DNA of 19,378 bases from Baffinella frigidus (taxonomy: Eukaryota > Cryptophyceae > Cryptomonadales > Baffinellaceae), in NCBI GenBank assembly GCA_026770585.1, contig MU646383.1:577325-596702 (forward strand). The letters run 5' to 3'. How positions within the stretch are numbered: position 1 is the stretch's first letter; every line of letters starts with the position of its first letter. This document shows, one piece after another, positions 1 to 7,286 of this stretch. Below the pieces are notes generated by a model. That model saw only the letters and a program-made list of their open reading frames with translations, did no database searches and had not been told where the DNA came from. The translations under genes and the position numbers were made by a program.

Positions 1-45
1 CCCCCCCCTAGGACCACCATAGGGCCCTAGGCATAGGCCTACTGT

Positions 46-231
46 ACAGGGGTACCTCGCCCATAAGAAACTGCCCCCCCCTAGGACCCTACAGTAGGAC
101 TTTGCCTAGGGTCCTAGGGTGGTCCTAGGGGGGGGGCGGTTTCTTATGAGCGAGGTACCCCTGTAGGGTCCTAGGCCGCCGACCCTGATGGGGATGCTGG
201 GGGTGGGTGACTAGCGCTCTGGCTGGGCAAA
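46..231. repeat. Fold-back element, family A, copy 1, with flanking duplication
   Basis: Inverted arms starting ACAGGGGTACCTCGC pair with GCGAGGTACCCCTGT and enclose 46-164 (119 bp). The centre is a second palindrome of CCTAGGACCC / GGGTCCTAGG. The element plus 67 bp of downstream flank (165-231) recurs almost unchanged at 17554-17739, so this is a segmental copy and not only a transposed element. No reading frame is evident. It looks like a non-autonomous MITE. Confidence 0.75.
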
Positions 232-300
232 TCTGGGCTCGCTATAAAATACATTTAGAAAAGGAGCTCAGGTACAAAAGAGCAAATAGAATACGTATGC
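214..300. repeat. Diverged repeat shared with 12020-12200
   Basis: GCGCTCTGGCT, CTGGGCTCGC and TACATTTAGA occur here in the same order as at 12020-12200, where the copy is longer and has internal inverted segments. No coding frame is apparent. It is probably a partial copy of a dispersed element. Confidence 0.4.
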
Positions 301-303
301 ATT

Positions 304-440
304 CGGTGGACTACGGAGGTTTCGGGACCCCTAGATTTAGGGGGTAACGTGACCAAATTTGCACCAGATAAGGCCTTTTAAAAGTTAATTGCTTCGGGGC
401 AAGTTGACTTTTGATGAAAGGTCCGTAGTCCACCGTGTGG
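304..440 (+). repeat. Fold-back element, family B, copy 1
   Basis: CGGTGGACTACGGA at 304-317 pairs with TCCGTAGTCCACCG at 422-435, and the right end continues as TGTGG. An inverted copy lies at 1617-1764 and a right-hand fragment at 16214-16280. The interior has CAAGTTGACTTTTGATGAAA, also present in the fragment. The reading frames crossing it are not conserved between copies. Confidence 0.75.
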
Positions 441-475
441 ATTGCGAGCCCGGATTTACTCAAGGCAGATCTAGG

Positions 476-635
476 CCACACAGCGGGCTACGAAGGGGAA
501 ATATGGCCAAATCTTAGACATTTTCCGTTACCTTATCCGCAGGAACCCCCCCTACTTGCCTACGGATTGCCTACCGTAGGGTCCTATCTTAACGCTTATG
601 GGTCATTCAAAACCCCTTCGAAGTCCGCTGTGTGG
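476..635. repeat. Fold-back element, family C (CCACACAGCGG ends), copy 1
   Basis: CCACACAGCGG at 476-486 pairs with CCGCTGTGTGG at 625-635, giving 160 bp. The interior holds CCGTTACCTTATCCG and CCTACCGTAGGGTCCTA. Full-length relatives are at 14968-15129 and 16505-16665, and truncated ones at about 7525-7669 and 7838-7933. It is non-coding and MITE-like. Confidence 0.8.
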
Positions 636-705
636 GTTAGGGTTTATCCAGAACAGGAGATGCTTGCGAAGAAGGACACGAACCGCCGTAGGGTCCTGCG
701 GTAGG

Positions 706-886
706 CCACACGAGGCTATCCATGCGAACAGATTCATAAGTTAATTATTGGATTATTGCCCAGGAAACTCGCCAAAAGTCAGCATTTGATCACGTTTCCG
801 TACGGACATCCGTACGGAAACGTGATCATTTCCCCACAAATTTTAAAATGTTCCTTTATTCTGTTCGCATGGATAGCCTCGTGTGG
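706..886 (+). repeat. Fold-back element, family D (CCACACGAGGC ends), copy 1
   Basis: A 26-bp inverted terminus starting CCACACGAGGCTATCCATGC closes at GTGTGG (886), total 181 bp. An inner perfect palindrome has 18-bp arms at 788-805 and 810-827 around ACAT. Relatives are at 5315-5507, 13954-14124 and 17373-17553; the last is also 181 bp. Confidence 0.85.
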
Positions 887-930
887 GGCCCATTCCTAGG
901 AGCGTAGGACCACCGTAAGAACCAACTAAT

Positions 931-1066
931 CTCGAAAGATCGCTGAATCAGTTCCCTTTCAATAGGAGGTTGAATAGGAGAAATTAGTTAAGGCATTGTA
1001 AATTTAAGCAGGCCTCCCAATTAAATGAACACCCTAATCAGGGAAATGATTCAGTTGTCTTCCGAG
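931..1066 (+). repeat. Fold-back element, family E, copy 1
   Basis: The termini are CTCGAAAGAT...CTGAAT and ATTCAG...TCTTCCGAG, 136 bp in all. A 136-bp relative in the opposite orientation lies at 16813-16948, including the internal CAACCTCCTATTGAAA segment. No coding frame. Confidence 0.75.
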
Positions 1067-1091
1067 ATGAGAACGGCGAGAGTTAAGAGGG

Positions 1092-1241
1092 TAACGGCCT
1101 GAAAATGGGGTAGTTAGGCCTACGGCATTGCCTAGGACCTCCTACCGTAGGCCGAGACTTTTTGGTCCTAGGATCCCTCGGCCTACGGTAGGAGGTCCTA
1201 GGCAATACCGTATGCCTAACTACCCCATTTTCAGGCCGTTA
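1092..1241 (+). repeat. Fold-back element, family F (TAACGGCCTGAAAATGGGG), full copy
   Basis: Near-perfect arms TAACGGCCTGAAAATGGGG...GGCCGTTA span 150 bp, with inner arms GCCTAGGACCTCCTACCGTA around a short centre GAGACTTTTTGGTCC. This copy is the reference for interrupted or partial copies at 2163-2703, 3036-3126, 3309-3399 and 15527-15678. An 18-bp direct repeat with one mismatch (GATGAGAACGG[C/T]GAGAGT) flanks it at 1066-1083 and 1251-1268. Confidence 0.8.
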
Positions 1242-1324
1242 GCCTATGAAGATGAGAACGGTGAGAGTCCTTATCCAGAAACAACCTCAATAAAGATTAT
1301 AATGGGTCAAGTGCGAGAGTGTAT

Positions 1325-1353
1325 CGGGGGGTCGCGGCATCCGCGACCCCCCG
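1325..1353. repeat. Perfect GC hairpin
   Basis: GGGGGGTCGCGG and CCGCGACCCCCC form a perfect stem around CAT. It lies just before a short ACTTA-rich microsatellite (about 1367-1398). It may be the core of a small fold-back element. A terminator role is unlikely in this eukaryotic context. Confidence 0.6.
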
Positions 1354-1433
1354 TACGTTAACTTAACTTACTCAACTTAACTTAACTTACACCAGAATTC
1401 GCATTGGATCAGGGGGTCGCCTGCGCGGGATTG

Positions 1434-1521
1434 GGCACCCGAAATTTTGACCCCCCCCCAATGAAATCTACCTGTGAAATTTCGGGGGGGGGGGGGGCGA
1501 AATAATATCTATGTGCCCAAC
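1434..1521. repeat. C/G-run fold-back element, family G, copy 1
   Basis: TTGGGCAC and GTGCCCAA lie outside GAAATTTTGACCCCCCCC and an AAATTTCGGGGGGGG counterpart. The same C-run / AAATTTCGGGGG arrangement is at 8780-8851, where it abuts a damaged exon. The homopolymer lengths may be assembly-sensitive. Confidence 0.6.
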
Positions 1522-1616
1522 TTTGCTCGAACAGAGCTAGAGGTTGGGCACCTGGGCGGCGCGCGGACGCTGAGAGGATCCCCGCTCCTGCAGACCACGC
1601 CCAGAATCAGAACACT

Positions 1617-1764
1617 CCACACGGTGGACTACGGACCTTTCAACAAAAGTCAACTTGCCCAGAGATAATTAACTTGAAGGATTTCCTGGAGCAAATTTGG
1701 TCACGTAACACCCTAGAACCCGGCCCCAAATTCAAACCCGAAACCCTCGAAGCCCACCGCGTGG
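1617..1764 (-). repeat. Fold-back element, family B, copy 2 (inverted)
   Basis: It starts CCACACGGTGGACTACGGA and ends CCCACCGCGTGG. The interior is the reverse complement of 304-440 (CAAAAGTCAACTTGCCC, CAAATTTGGTCACGT). The right half is diverged and includes CCCGAAACCC. Confidence 0.7.
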
Positions 1765-1779
1765 AGGGGGAGACCATAC

Positions 1780-1929
1780 TTATCTCAGAAAAGGGATTTT
1801 TAAATTCGTTTTCTTAAGTCAACCCCCCTTCAAATTTGTCAATTTATGCGCAGAGAAAAGAATAAGTTGACGAATTTGTACAGGAATTGACTTAAGAAAA
1901 CGAATTTTAAAATCCCTTTTCTGAGATAA
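1780..1929. repeat. Long-armed inverted repeat element
   Basis: About 43-bp arms beginning TTATCTCAGAAAAGGGATTT pair with AAATCCCTTTTCTGAGATAA, 150 bp in all. It is followed at 1931-1949 by ACAGCGGGCTACGAAGGGA, a family C end, so it sits next to or within an older family C remnant. No other copy was seen here. Confidence 0.75.
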
Positions 1930-2000
1930 ATACAGCGGGCTACGAAGGGAACCCTTGCTGGACATCAATCAGGTTTCGGTGGACTCCACTCTCATCCCCC

Positions 2001-2131
2001 CAGGCATTCAAACTAAATGCTCGAAATGCATACTTTTGGCGTCAGAAGTTGCCAGAAGTTGCCAATTTGGCCACTTCAGGCAGAATCTGACGCCGAAAGT
2101 AAGCACTTGGAGCATTTAAATCAAATGCCTG
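2001..2131. repeat. Inverted-repeat element flanked by GGACTCCAC
   Basis: CAGGCATT...ATGCTC...ACTTTTGGCGTCAG pairs with CTGACGCCGAAAGT...GAGCATTT...AATGCCTG over 131 bp. GGACTCCAC occurs on both sides (1981-1989 and 2135-2143) and could be a target duplication, although that sequence is itself nearly palindromic. Confidence 0.7.
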
Positions 2132-2162
2132 TGGGGACTCCACCCGAGGCGGGTTGTGTGCG

Positions 2163-2703
2163 TAACGGCCTGAAAATGGGGTACTTAGGCCTACGGCATT
2201 GCCTAGGACCTCCTACCGTAGGCCGAGACTTTTTGGTCCTAGGATCCCTCGCAGTTTTCAGAGGGTTCGTAACCTCTTCTGGAGGGTTTGGAAGTGCCAT
2301 CTTGCAACAAAGGGCACGGACAGCCTCGAGTGGAGATGGGTAAAATCTCTTTGAGGGGGGGTTGTAACCTCTTTGAGAGGGGTTGGGATTGACGTTTCTA
2401 CACTAAGGCCATGGACCGCCTTGAAACGTGACGCGGGAATGATGCGGGGCTGTGTCGAGTGTAGGCTTTAGGATTTATTTAGGCTTCCGGATGTAGAGTT
2501 GAGGGTTTAGGCTTCAGGCTTCAGGGTTTCGGGTTTCGGGTTTCGGGTTTCGGGTTTAGCGTTTCGGGTTTAGGGTTTAGGGCTTAGAGGGAATCCCTGA
2601 GGGCGATCAGGACTTTAGGGAGATGCGGGGCTGCGTCCCTCGGCCTACAGTAGGAGGTCCTAGGCAATGCCGTAGGCCTAACTACCCCCATTTCAGGCCG
2701 TTA
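2163..2703 (+). repeat. Family F element split by a later insertion
   Basis: 2163-2249 matches the left part of the reference copy at 1092-1241 and 2636-2703 matches the right part. The two halves join exactly across TCCCT, which is repeated at 2245-2249 and 2636-2640. The intervening 386 bp are therefore a later insertion. Confidence 0.8.
2250..2635. mobile_element. Insertion with 5-bp target duplication and CGCAG/CTGCG ends
   Basis: The block starts CGCAG, ends CTGCG and is bounded by TCCCT on each side, inside a family F element whose intact form is known from 1092-1241. The interior has the repeat ACCTCTT...GAGGG and a degenerate telomere-like tract (TTTCGGG/TTTAGGG, about 2495-2582). 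No transposase frame is visible, so it is a non-autonomous or decayed element. Confidence 0.65.
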
Positions 2704-2710
2704 ATGGTTT

Positions 2711-2812
2711 CGAGTTAATGGCTTCGGGTTTCGGGTTTCGGGTTTCGAGTTTCGGGTTTCGAGTTTCGGGTTTCGGGTTTCGGGTTTCGGGTTTCGGGTT
2801 TCGGGTTTAGGG
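2711..2812 (+). repeat. TTTCGGG-type telomere-like tract
   Basis: About a dozen tandem 7-mers, mostly GGGTTTC with single-base variants, read G-rich on the plus strand. A short C-rich counterpart (CCCGAAACTCGAAACTCGG) follows at 2867-2885, so the two face each other across the hairpin at about 2839-2865. Open frames here only reflect the 7-mer periodicity. Confidence 0.8.
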
Positions 2813-2865
2813 GTGAGTACCGACTCGGCGGACGGTGGCGCGGGTGACGTGCATGCGTCACCCGC
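2811..2865 (+). repeat. Unit GGGGTGAGTACCGAC..., copy 1, with hairpin
   Basis: GGGGTGAGTACCGAC followed by TTGGCGGACGGTGGCGC-like sequence occurs three times: here, at 3401-3440 and at 3556-3596. This copy ends in a hairpin (GCGGGTGAC...GTCACCCGC). In the third copy the unit runs into the first SFCVL exon copy, so it may be the upstream intron or exon border of that family. Confidence 0.6.
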
Positions 2866-3035
2866 GACCCGAAACTCGAAACTCGGAATCCGAAACCCTC
2901 CAAGCCTTCGTGCCACCGTTGACATTCAGGGTCTAGGGTTGTTCAAACCCTAAATCCTGAACCGGATTTGTACTAGGGGGGCGTCTCGCCACACGACACC
3001 TCCAACGCATAGCATAAATCCGCCAGCCTCGAAGA

Positions 3036-3399
3036 GCCGAGACTTTTTGGTCCTAGGATCCCTCGGCCTACGGTAGGAGGTCCTAGGCAATGCCGTAGGC
3101 CTAACTACCCCATTTTCAGGCCGTTACTGCCAGAACGCTGCACCTCGGAGGGCCTCTAAATTCTTTTTACTTTTACTGTTTAAAACTACTATGGGAATAT
3201 CTAGGGAACCTGTGCTACTTACTCTCTGCATTATTTTACTTGAATGGTAGATAATTTTTAAATGTCGTTGTTTCAGTTAATAATAAATTATGTTGGATCT
3301 TCATAGGCTCACGGCCTGAAAATGGGGTAGTTAGGCCTACGGCATTGCCTAGGACCTCCTACCGTAGGCCGAGGGATCCTAGGACCAAAAAGTCTCGGC
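3036..3399. repeat. Perfect 89-bp inverted repeat from two family F fragments
   Basis: 3036-3124 and 3311-3399 are exact reverse complements as read by eye. Each is a family F right arm plus centre. They enclose 186 bp of AT-rich DNA (3125-3310) with no recognised product. A minus-strand frame starting at an ATG near 3304 is only about 22 codons long. Confidence 0.85.
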
Positions 3400-3439
3400 T
3401 GGGGTGAGTACCGACTTGGCGGACGGTGGCGCACGTGAC

Positions 3440-3560
3440 GGGGCTGATCCAAACCCTAAACCCTAAACCCTAAACCCTAAAACCCAAAACCTAACACCTA
3501 CACCTTGAAACCTAACCACTCAACCCTAAACCCTTCTGCGTCGAGTTTAGGGTTTAGGGG
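3440..3560. repeat. Telomere-like CCCTAAA tract meeting a TTTAGGG stub
   Basis: Several CCCTAAA units at 3449-3482 degrade through AACCTAACACCTACACC to about 3532. A short TTTAGGG stub at 3546-3558 then reads in the opposite orientation. It lies between copies 2 and 3 of the GGGGTGAGTACCGAC unit. Confidence 0.75.
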
Positions 3561-3600
3561 TGAGCACCGACTTGGCGGACGGTGGCGCACGTGACATGCA

Positions 3601-4350
3601 TGATCGCCGTGCCTGTCGACAGCTTCTGCGTGCTGCACAGGAAAAACCCGTTGTTGGTTCAGCGTGCGAGAGATGCCAACATGCCCGCCATGTCTACGCT
3701 AGACCTGAGGGGAGGCAATCGCAAAAGTCAAATCCCCCTGGTCTAGTGAGAGATCGACGTACCTGTCGACAACCGGGTACCACCTGTACCCGTTGTTGGT
3801 TCAGCGCGCGTGAGATACCGACACGCCCGCCATGTACGGACCCCGGCCGAGGTTGTATCTCGTAACCTGTTCGATCCCAGGGTCAACCAGCATACGGTAC
3901 AGGGGTTATTCGCGAACATGGACACGCGCCGCCGTAGGGTCCTACAGTAGGGCTGGGCCTAGGTCGGTCATCTCGGATGTCGAGCTGCCTTTTGAGAGCT
4001 TCTGTGTGCTGCGCGGGAGGAGAGAGACATCATTATTGGTCAGCGTGAAAAATCCCTTCACCGATTCCGCATTCATACCCCCAAAAGGAGGCTGGGATCG
4101 AGGTGCCTGTCGCCAGCTTCTGTGTGCTGCGGGGGAGGAGAGAGACCATTATTGGCGGCGGGGGAGACACGTTGATTGATGCCACGCGTTTGTGTGCTGC
4201 GCAGGACAGGCGTTTGTTGATGAGCGCGAGAGACCGTTGTCACTGCCGACATGGCCACCAGGCATGTCCTCTAGTGAGAGATCGACGTGGGAGATCGCGG
4301 TGCCTTCTGCGTGCTGCGCGGGAGAGACGTTTGTTGATCAAAATGTGTAG
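3601..4350 (+). pseudogene. Tandem decayed copies of an unrecognised exon (consensus VPVxSFCVLRGRRET)
   Basis: At least four diverged copies lie head to tail on the plus strand. Copy 1 (from 3601) reads MIAVPVDSFCVLHRKNPLLV then QRARDANMPAMSTLDLR before a stop. Copy 2 (about 3749) keeps EIDVPVDN then shifts frame. Copy 3 (about 3967) reads VISDVELPFESFCVLRGRRE. Copy 4 (about 4096) reads GIEVPVASFCVLRGRRETII. A fifth, shorter remnant around 4276-4340 keeps the CTTCTGCGTGCTGCGCGGGA nucleotide string. The shared element is hydrophobic SFCVL followed by a basic stretch; I do not recognise the family. Frames differ between copies and stops intervene, so no copy is functional on its own. Related DNA (AGAGAGACCTTTGTTGGTG) recurs near 14408 and 14600. 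The copies are probably tandem duplicates of one internal exon. Confidence 0.5.
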
Positions 4351-4384
4351 CATGCCACCTCCTACAGAAGCGAGGTGTTTATTG

Positions 4385-5160
4385 AGACCAACATGCATGC
4401 ACCCCCGCGAAGGCTGTGTTTGAGCAGGGATGCCGAGAGAGTTCTTGCCCGATTGCCCACACCACTACCAGGTGGTGTGGACTGTACAACTACTGGTGGT
4501 GGTGTGGGCTGTACAACTACAGCCGCTCGTGCTGCAGAGGAAAGACCGTCGAGAACCCAAACCCCGAAACCCGAAGCCCTAAACCCTAGACGGACGCGAT
4601 CGGGCAAGAACCCTCTCGGCGGCCCTGCGCAGACATCCACCAGCAACCGCTCGCGGCTTTTATTGAGGTCTGGCCAGGTAGTAATTTTCAGGCAAATCAA
4701 GGAAATCTCCTTGAATCTCCTTACAATTGGCCTGGTACTGAGACGGACGCGACATTTTCTTCTTCCAGATAAAGCAGTCATGGAAGGTTCGGTGGGCCAA
4801 ATAAAAGGATCACAGTCTTTCTATCTGTGTGTCCATCACATGTCAAGACCATTTACAATACATATTAACGCTTATTAGTACCTGCTCGAGACACGCTCCG
4901 GACACCCCATAAAAGCCGCTAGTGGTTGCTGGTGGATAGCCTCGGTGGTGGTGCATACATGGCAACCGCGTGGGTATGCATACATGGCGGCCGTGTTGGA
5001 CTCAATAAACGCCTCGCTTCTGTAGGAGGTGGCATGCAGCAAGGTGTGAGAGAGTCCTTCACTCATACCCACGCGGTCGCCATGTATGCACCACCACAGA
5101 GGCTATGTCTGCGCAGGGACGCCGAAAGAGTTCTTGCCCGATCTCGACCGTCTAGAGTCT
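4385..5160. pseudogene. Decayed copies, both orientations, of a second unrecognised exon family
   Basis: Four diverged blocks share the motif CAGGGAnGCCGAnAGnGTTCTTGCCCGAT. Plus-strand copies are at 4424-4455 and 5113-5146 (reading VCAGTPKEFLPDLDR). A minus-strand copy at 4590-4660 reads LLVDVCAGPPRGFLPDRVR. A second minus-strand block, about 4905-5035, reads EAFIESNTAAMYAYPRG and TTTEAIHQQPLAAFMG. The inverted arrangement of 4390-4460 against 4590-4660, and of 4905-5035 against 5060-5146, suggests inverted duplications. No family is recognised. The longest plus-strand frame, 4375-4878, spans unrelated blocks and is not a gene. Confidence 0.45.
4670..4880. other. AT-richer stretch without a recognised gene
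   Basis: A small hairpin (TCAAGGAAATCTCCTTGA) lies inside weak outer arms GGCCAGGTA / TTGGCCTGGTA at 4671-4738. The remainder to 4880 has open frames on both strands but no internal copy and no motif I recognise. It could be a relic of inserted DNA. Confidence 0.35.
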
Positions 5161-5314
5161 CTCTCTGACCTTGAGAGCCGATTCCGAGTTTCGGGTTTCA
5201 GTTTCCGGGTTCGGGAAACCTGGGGGATACGTGGGCGTCGCGCGTCCCGGCATCCAAGTGGTGGCTCCGCAGGAGCAAGAAGGTTTAGGGTTCCAGAATT
5301 TAGGAGTAAGGGTT

Positions 5315-5507
5315 CCACACGAGGCTACCCGTGTGAACAGATTCCTAAGTGAATTATTGGACTGTTGCCCAGGAAACACGCCAAAAGTCAGCAATTGGTC
5401 ACGTACCTGCAAACTTTCCGTGCAGGATTTCCCACAAACCCCTAAAACGTCCATTTTCAGGCCGTTACCCCATTATTTTTTTCTGTTCGCCTGGATAGCC
5501 TGCGTCT
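5315..5507 (+). repeat. Fold-back element, family D, copy 2
   Basis: It begins CCACACGAGGCTACCC and shares the interior GAAACACGCCAAAAGTCAGC and TTTCCGTGCAGG with 13954-14124. The right end (CTGTTCGCCTGGATAGCCTG) is diverged and the last few bases are lost. A piece resembling the family F end (TTTCAGGCCGTTACCCC) sits inside at 5455-5471. Confidence 0.7.
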
Positions 5508-5533
5508 CGGCGCGTATCATCTTTTAAATATAA

Positions 5534-5752
5534 TTTGTCGCTTGTAAATTATTAACACTTGAGGGAATTCTGAATTACCAAGATGGACCAACAGGTTATA
5601 CATTAAATGTTGATTTAAGATATCCTGAACATGTACATGATAAACATAATGATTACCCCTTAGCGTGTGAAAGAAGACAATTCAGAAAGGCCGTCCAAGA
5701 GGCCTCTCTCTTTTTCCGATCGAGAAAATCTGATGTGAAAGTTGAATGTTGA
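5534..5752 (+). pseudogene. Family-B DNA polymerase fragment (Polinton/virus-like)
   Basis: An open frame of 72 codons follows a TAA at 5531 and ends at TGA 5750-5752, with no ATG start. Its first 47 residues contain EGILNYQDGPTGYT, then NVDLRYPEHVHDKHNDYPLA. The pattern G-Y-x-L-x-V-D-L-x-Y-P followed by H-D-x-H-N-D-Y-P-L-A is one I associate with the DNA_pol_B_2 group of protein-primed polymerases found in Polinton/Maverick elements and related viruses or plasmids; that is recall, not a search. Only a small part of a polymerase of many hundred residues is present, and the exonuclease and catalytic palm motifs are not seen nearby. The segment is clearly more AT-rich than its neighbours and is wedged between a family D element ending at about 5507 and a 36-37 bp tandem repeat from 5748, so it is a broken relic of foreign DNA. 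After residue 47 the similarity to anything I know ends. Confidence 0.55.
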
Positions 5753-5827
5753 CATTTGAGCTCGAAGTCGCCACTCGGACTAAGTTGACAATATGAGCTC
5801 GAAGTTGCCACTCGGACTGAGTTGCCA
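5748..5827 (+). repeat. Two-copy tandem repeat, unit 36-37 bp
   Basis: The unit GTTGACA..TGAGCTCGAAG then T[C/T]GCCACTCGGACT is present twice, followed by the start of a third (GTTGCC). It directly follows the polymerase-like fragment. Confidence 0.75.
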
Positions 5828-5869
5828 ACCTACAGTTTTTTCCCGGAGAGCAACACGGTTGAGGGCTTT

Positions 5870-5999
5870 CAGTATTTAGGGTTAAGGGTTTAGAAGTGAA
5901 ACCTGGTAGTGATGTTGGCGTCGTGTGTCCCCGCCAGCAGCCCCTTCCACCCCTGCCAAGGTTAGGGTTTACGGTTTAGGGCTTCGGGTTCAGGGTTTA
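5870..5999 (+). repeat. Short telomere-like stretches
   Basis: Scattered TTTAGGG-like units occur at 5875-5894 and 5963-5999. The last continues, across the element at 6000-6125, into AGGGTTCAG on the far side. Confidence 0.55.
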
Positions 6000-6125
6000 C
6001 CACGCCAGAGGGCTCGAGGGGAACCGACGCCTTATCCACGTCAGATCTGACGTCGTTGACTTAAGCATGCAAGGGCTTTCCCCTGAAACATGTCAAAAGT
6101 GGATGTTTTGATCCCTCTGGCGTGG
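6000..6125. mobile_element. MITE with TA target duplication inside telomere-like DNA
   Basis: CCACGCCAGAGGG and CCCTCTGGCGTGG are perfect 13-bp ends. TA is present on both sides (5998-5999 and 6126-6127). Removing the element and one TA restores CAGGGTTTAGGGTTC, a telomere-like target. The inner palindrome ACGTCAGATCTGACGT lies at 6038-6053. TA duplication is typical of the Tc1/mariner superfamily, so this is probably a non-autonomous member. Confidence 0.75.
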
Positions 6126-6161
6126 TAGGGTTCAGCCTCCTCCATCCCTGTAAAATAATAA

Positions 6162-6365
6162 TTATTTTATTGAGAACATCTTATCAATAACGTATAAAGA
6201 GTCTTTACACGTTATTGATAAGATCTTCTCTGTAGTCGCTACAAATTCTGTTTCCGTTTGTATCGTATCATTCATATACATAACAATAATTTTACTATTT
6301 GTATGAAGCCAGCGCGATCGTTGATTAGAGCGGCGTTCGCATCTGTCGGCCACGAAAACAACCAA
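6162..6365 (-). other. AT-rich open frame with hairpin, unrecognised
   Basis: An AT-rich minus-strand frame of 67 codons includes SKIIVMYMNDTIQTETEF and ITCKDSLYVIDKMFS. The 16-bp arms of a perfect hairpin (ATCTTATCAATAACGT, 6178-6193 and 6209-6224) fall inside it. The hairpin argues that at least part is a fold-back element. The lower GC content and protein-like composition leave open a relic of inserted coding DNA, like 5534-5752. Confidence 0.3.
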
Positions 6366-6700
6366 TCAAAGCCGAAAGGTGACGGAGTAGTACCAGCATA
6401 TTGAACTGTTGCCACTGTTTCATTATTTCCCGTGGCCAACAGAAGCAAAAAAAATCCACCGTGAGAGAGACCTCACGTTGATTTGAGGGGGAGACCGTTA
6501 CTGATTCGAGAGAGGCAACTTTATTCGGGTCCACGCGTCGATGGTCTGCGTATCAAATCGCCATGTTCCCAAAGTCAACTAACCACAAAGCCGTCAACTT
6601 GTCCCGAAATCCGGAGAAAAATATTTTGGTAGTGCAGAAATATTAGAATGCCGGATCAATTTGACACAAAGGTTATCGTCGCGAGGTTTTAGGGTTTCAG
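6366..6700. other. No recognised gene; weak repeats only
   Basis: There is a short hairpin CGTGAGAGAGACCTCACG (6461-6478) and a diverged CAAAGTCAACT...GCCGTCAACTTG pair at 6571-6603 resembling the ends of the intron-like repeat described at 12451. Open frames here have no internal copies and no motif I can name. Confidence 0.35.
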
Positions 6701-6810
6701 GTGAGGCTCGCAACCTCTTCGAGGGCCAACATTTTCCCTTTTGAGGGTAGCTTTAGGGTTTAGGGTTTAGGATTTAGGGTCTGGGGTTTAGGGTTTAGGG
6801 TTTCATAGGA
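6701..6810 (+). repeat. GAGGCTCGCAACCTCTTCGAGGG repeat plus TTTAGGG tract
   Basis: The motif GAGGCTCGCAACCTCTTCGA recurs at 7482 and 7796 on this strand. Its complement resembles CAGGTTGCGAGCC next to the small ARM-like exon at 16046-16090. A degenerate TTTAGGG tract follows at 6751-6806. Confidence 0.6.
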
Positions 6811-6847
6811 TGCTGAGGCAGGTGCGTCATCAGGCTCGAAAGTCGGG

Positions 6848-7005
6848 TTTTCATTTTTACTACACTACCTACGGGTAAAATTGATTCTCACCAGGGAAAC
6901 ACGCCAAAAGTGTTGGGCGTTGGAGCCGTTGCCGGGCGCTACAATGTTTTTTTGTACCACGGAACACTTTTAGCGCGAAACGTTGCGTGTGAAATTCCCA
7001 CTTGT
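6848..7005 (+). repeat. Dispersed repeat, copy 1 (pair at about 16992-17160)
   Basis: Shared segments in the same order are TTTTACTACAC, GATTCTCACC...GAAACACG, GCCAAAAGT, AACACTTTTAG and AATTCCCACTT. CGCCAAAAGTGTT and AACACTTTTAGCG form an internal inverted pair. No common reading frame was evident. Confidence 0.65.
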
Positions 7006-7063
7006 GACATGGCATGGACTGCTGGATTCAGAGGATGCCGAGGCGGCATTCCGTAGGTTTAAT

Positions 7064-7208
7064 CTGGGGACATGTTTAATTTAAAAGAAAATGATTCCCT
7101 ATTTGTTCATAGGATTTGGACGAAGGTTAAACAGGGCCCTAAGTAAATTTAGTTAGGGCCAGAATCCGGTTTGATAGACCATTTTCTTTCAATTAAACAT
7201 GTCCCCGG
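7064..7208 (+). repeat. Fold-back element, family H, copy 1
   Basis: CTGGGGACATGTTTAATTTA and its complement ending CATGTCCCCGG define 145 bp. An opposite-orientation copy is at 13106-13251, where it interrupts an ARM exon. The interior includes GGGCCCTAAGTAAA. Confidence 0.8.
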
Positions 7209-7286
7209 ATGAGATTGCTACAGTAGGCAATACGGTAGTGACACGGAACGCTGTAATTAGGTCGAGGCCGGAATTAGGTCGTCCAC

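Noticed and set aside
435-704. 89-codon open frame at the left
   Set aside because: It coincides with a family C fold-back element; other copies of the element do not keep the frame.
4375-4878. Longest plus-strand open frame (167 codons)
   Set aside because: It crosses several decayed exon copies in opposite orientations and telomere-like DNA; no domain runs through it.
6178-6224. Hairpin as a transcription terminator
   Set aside because: Perfect stem, but there is no U-run and no gene ends here; the context is eukaryotic fold-back elements.
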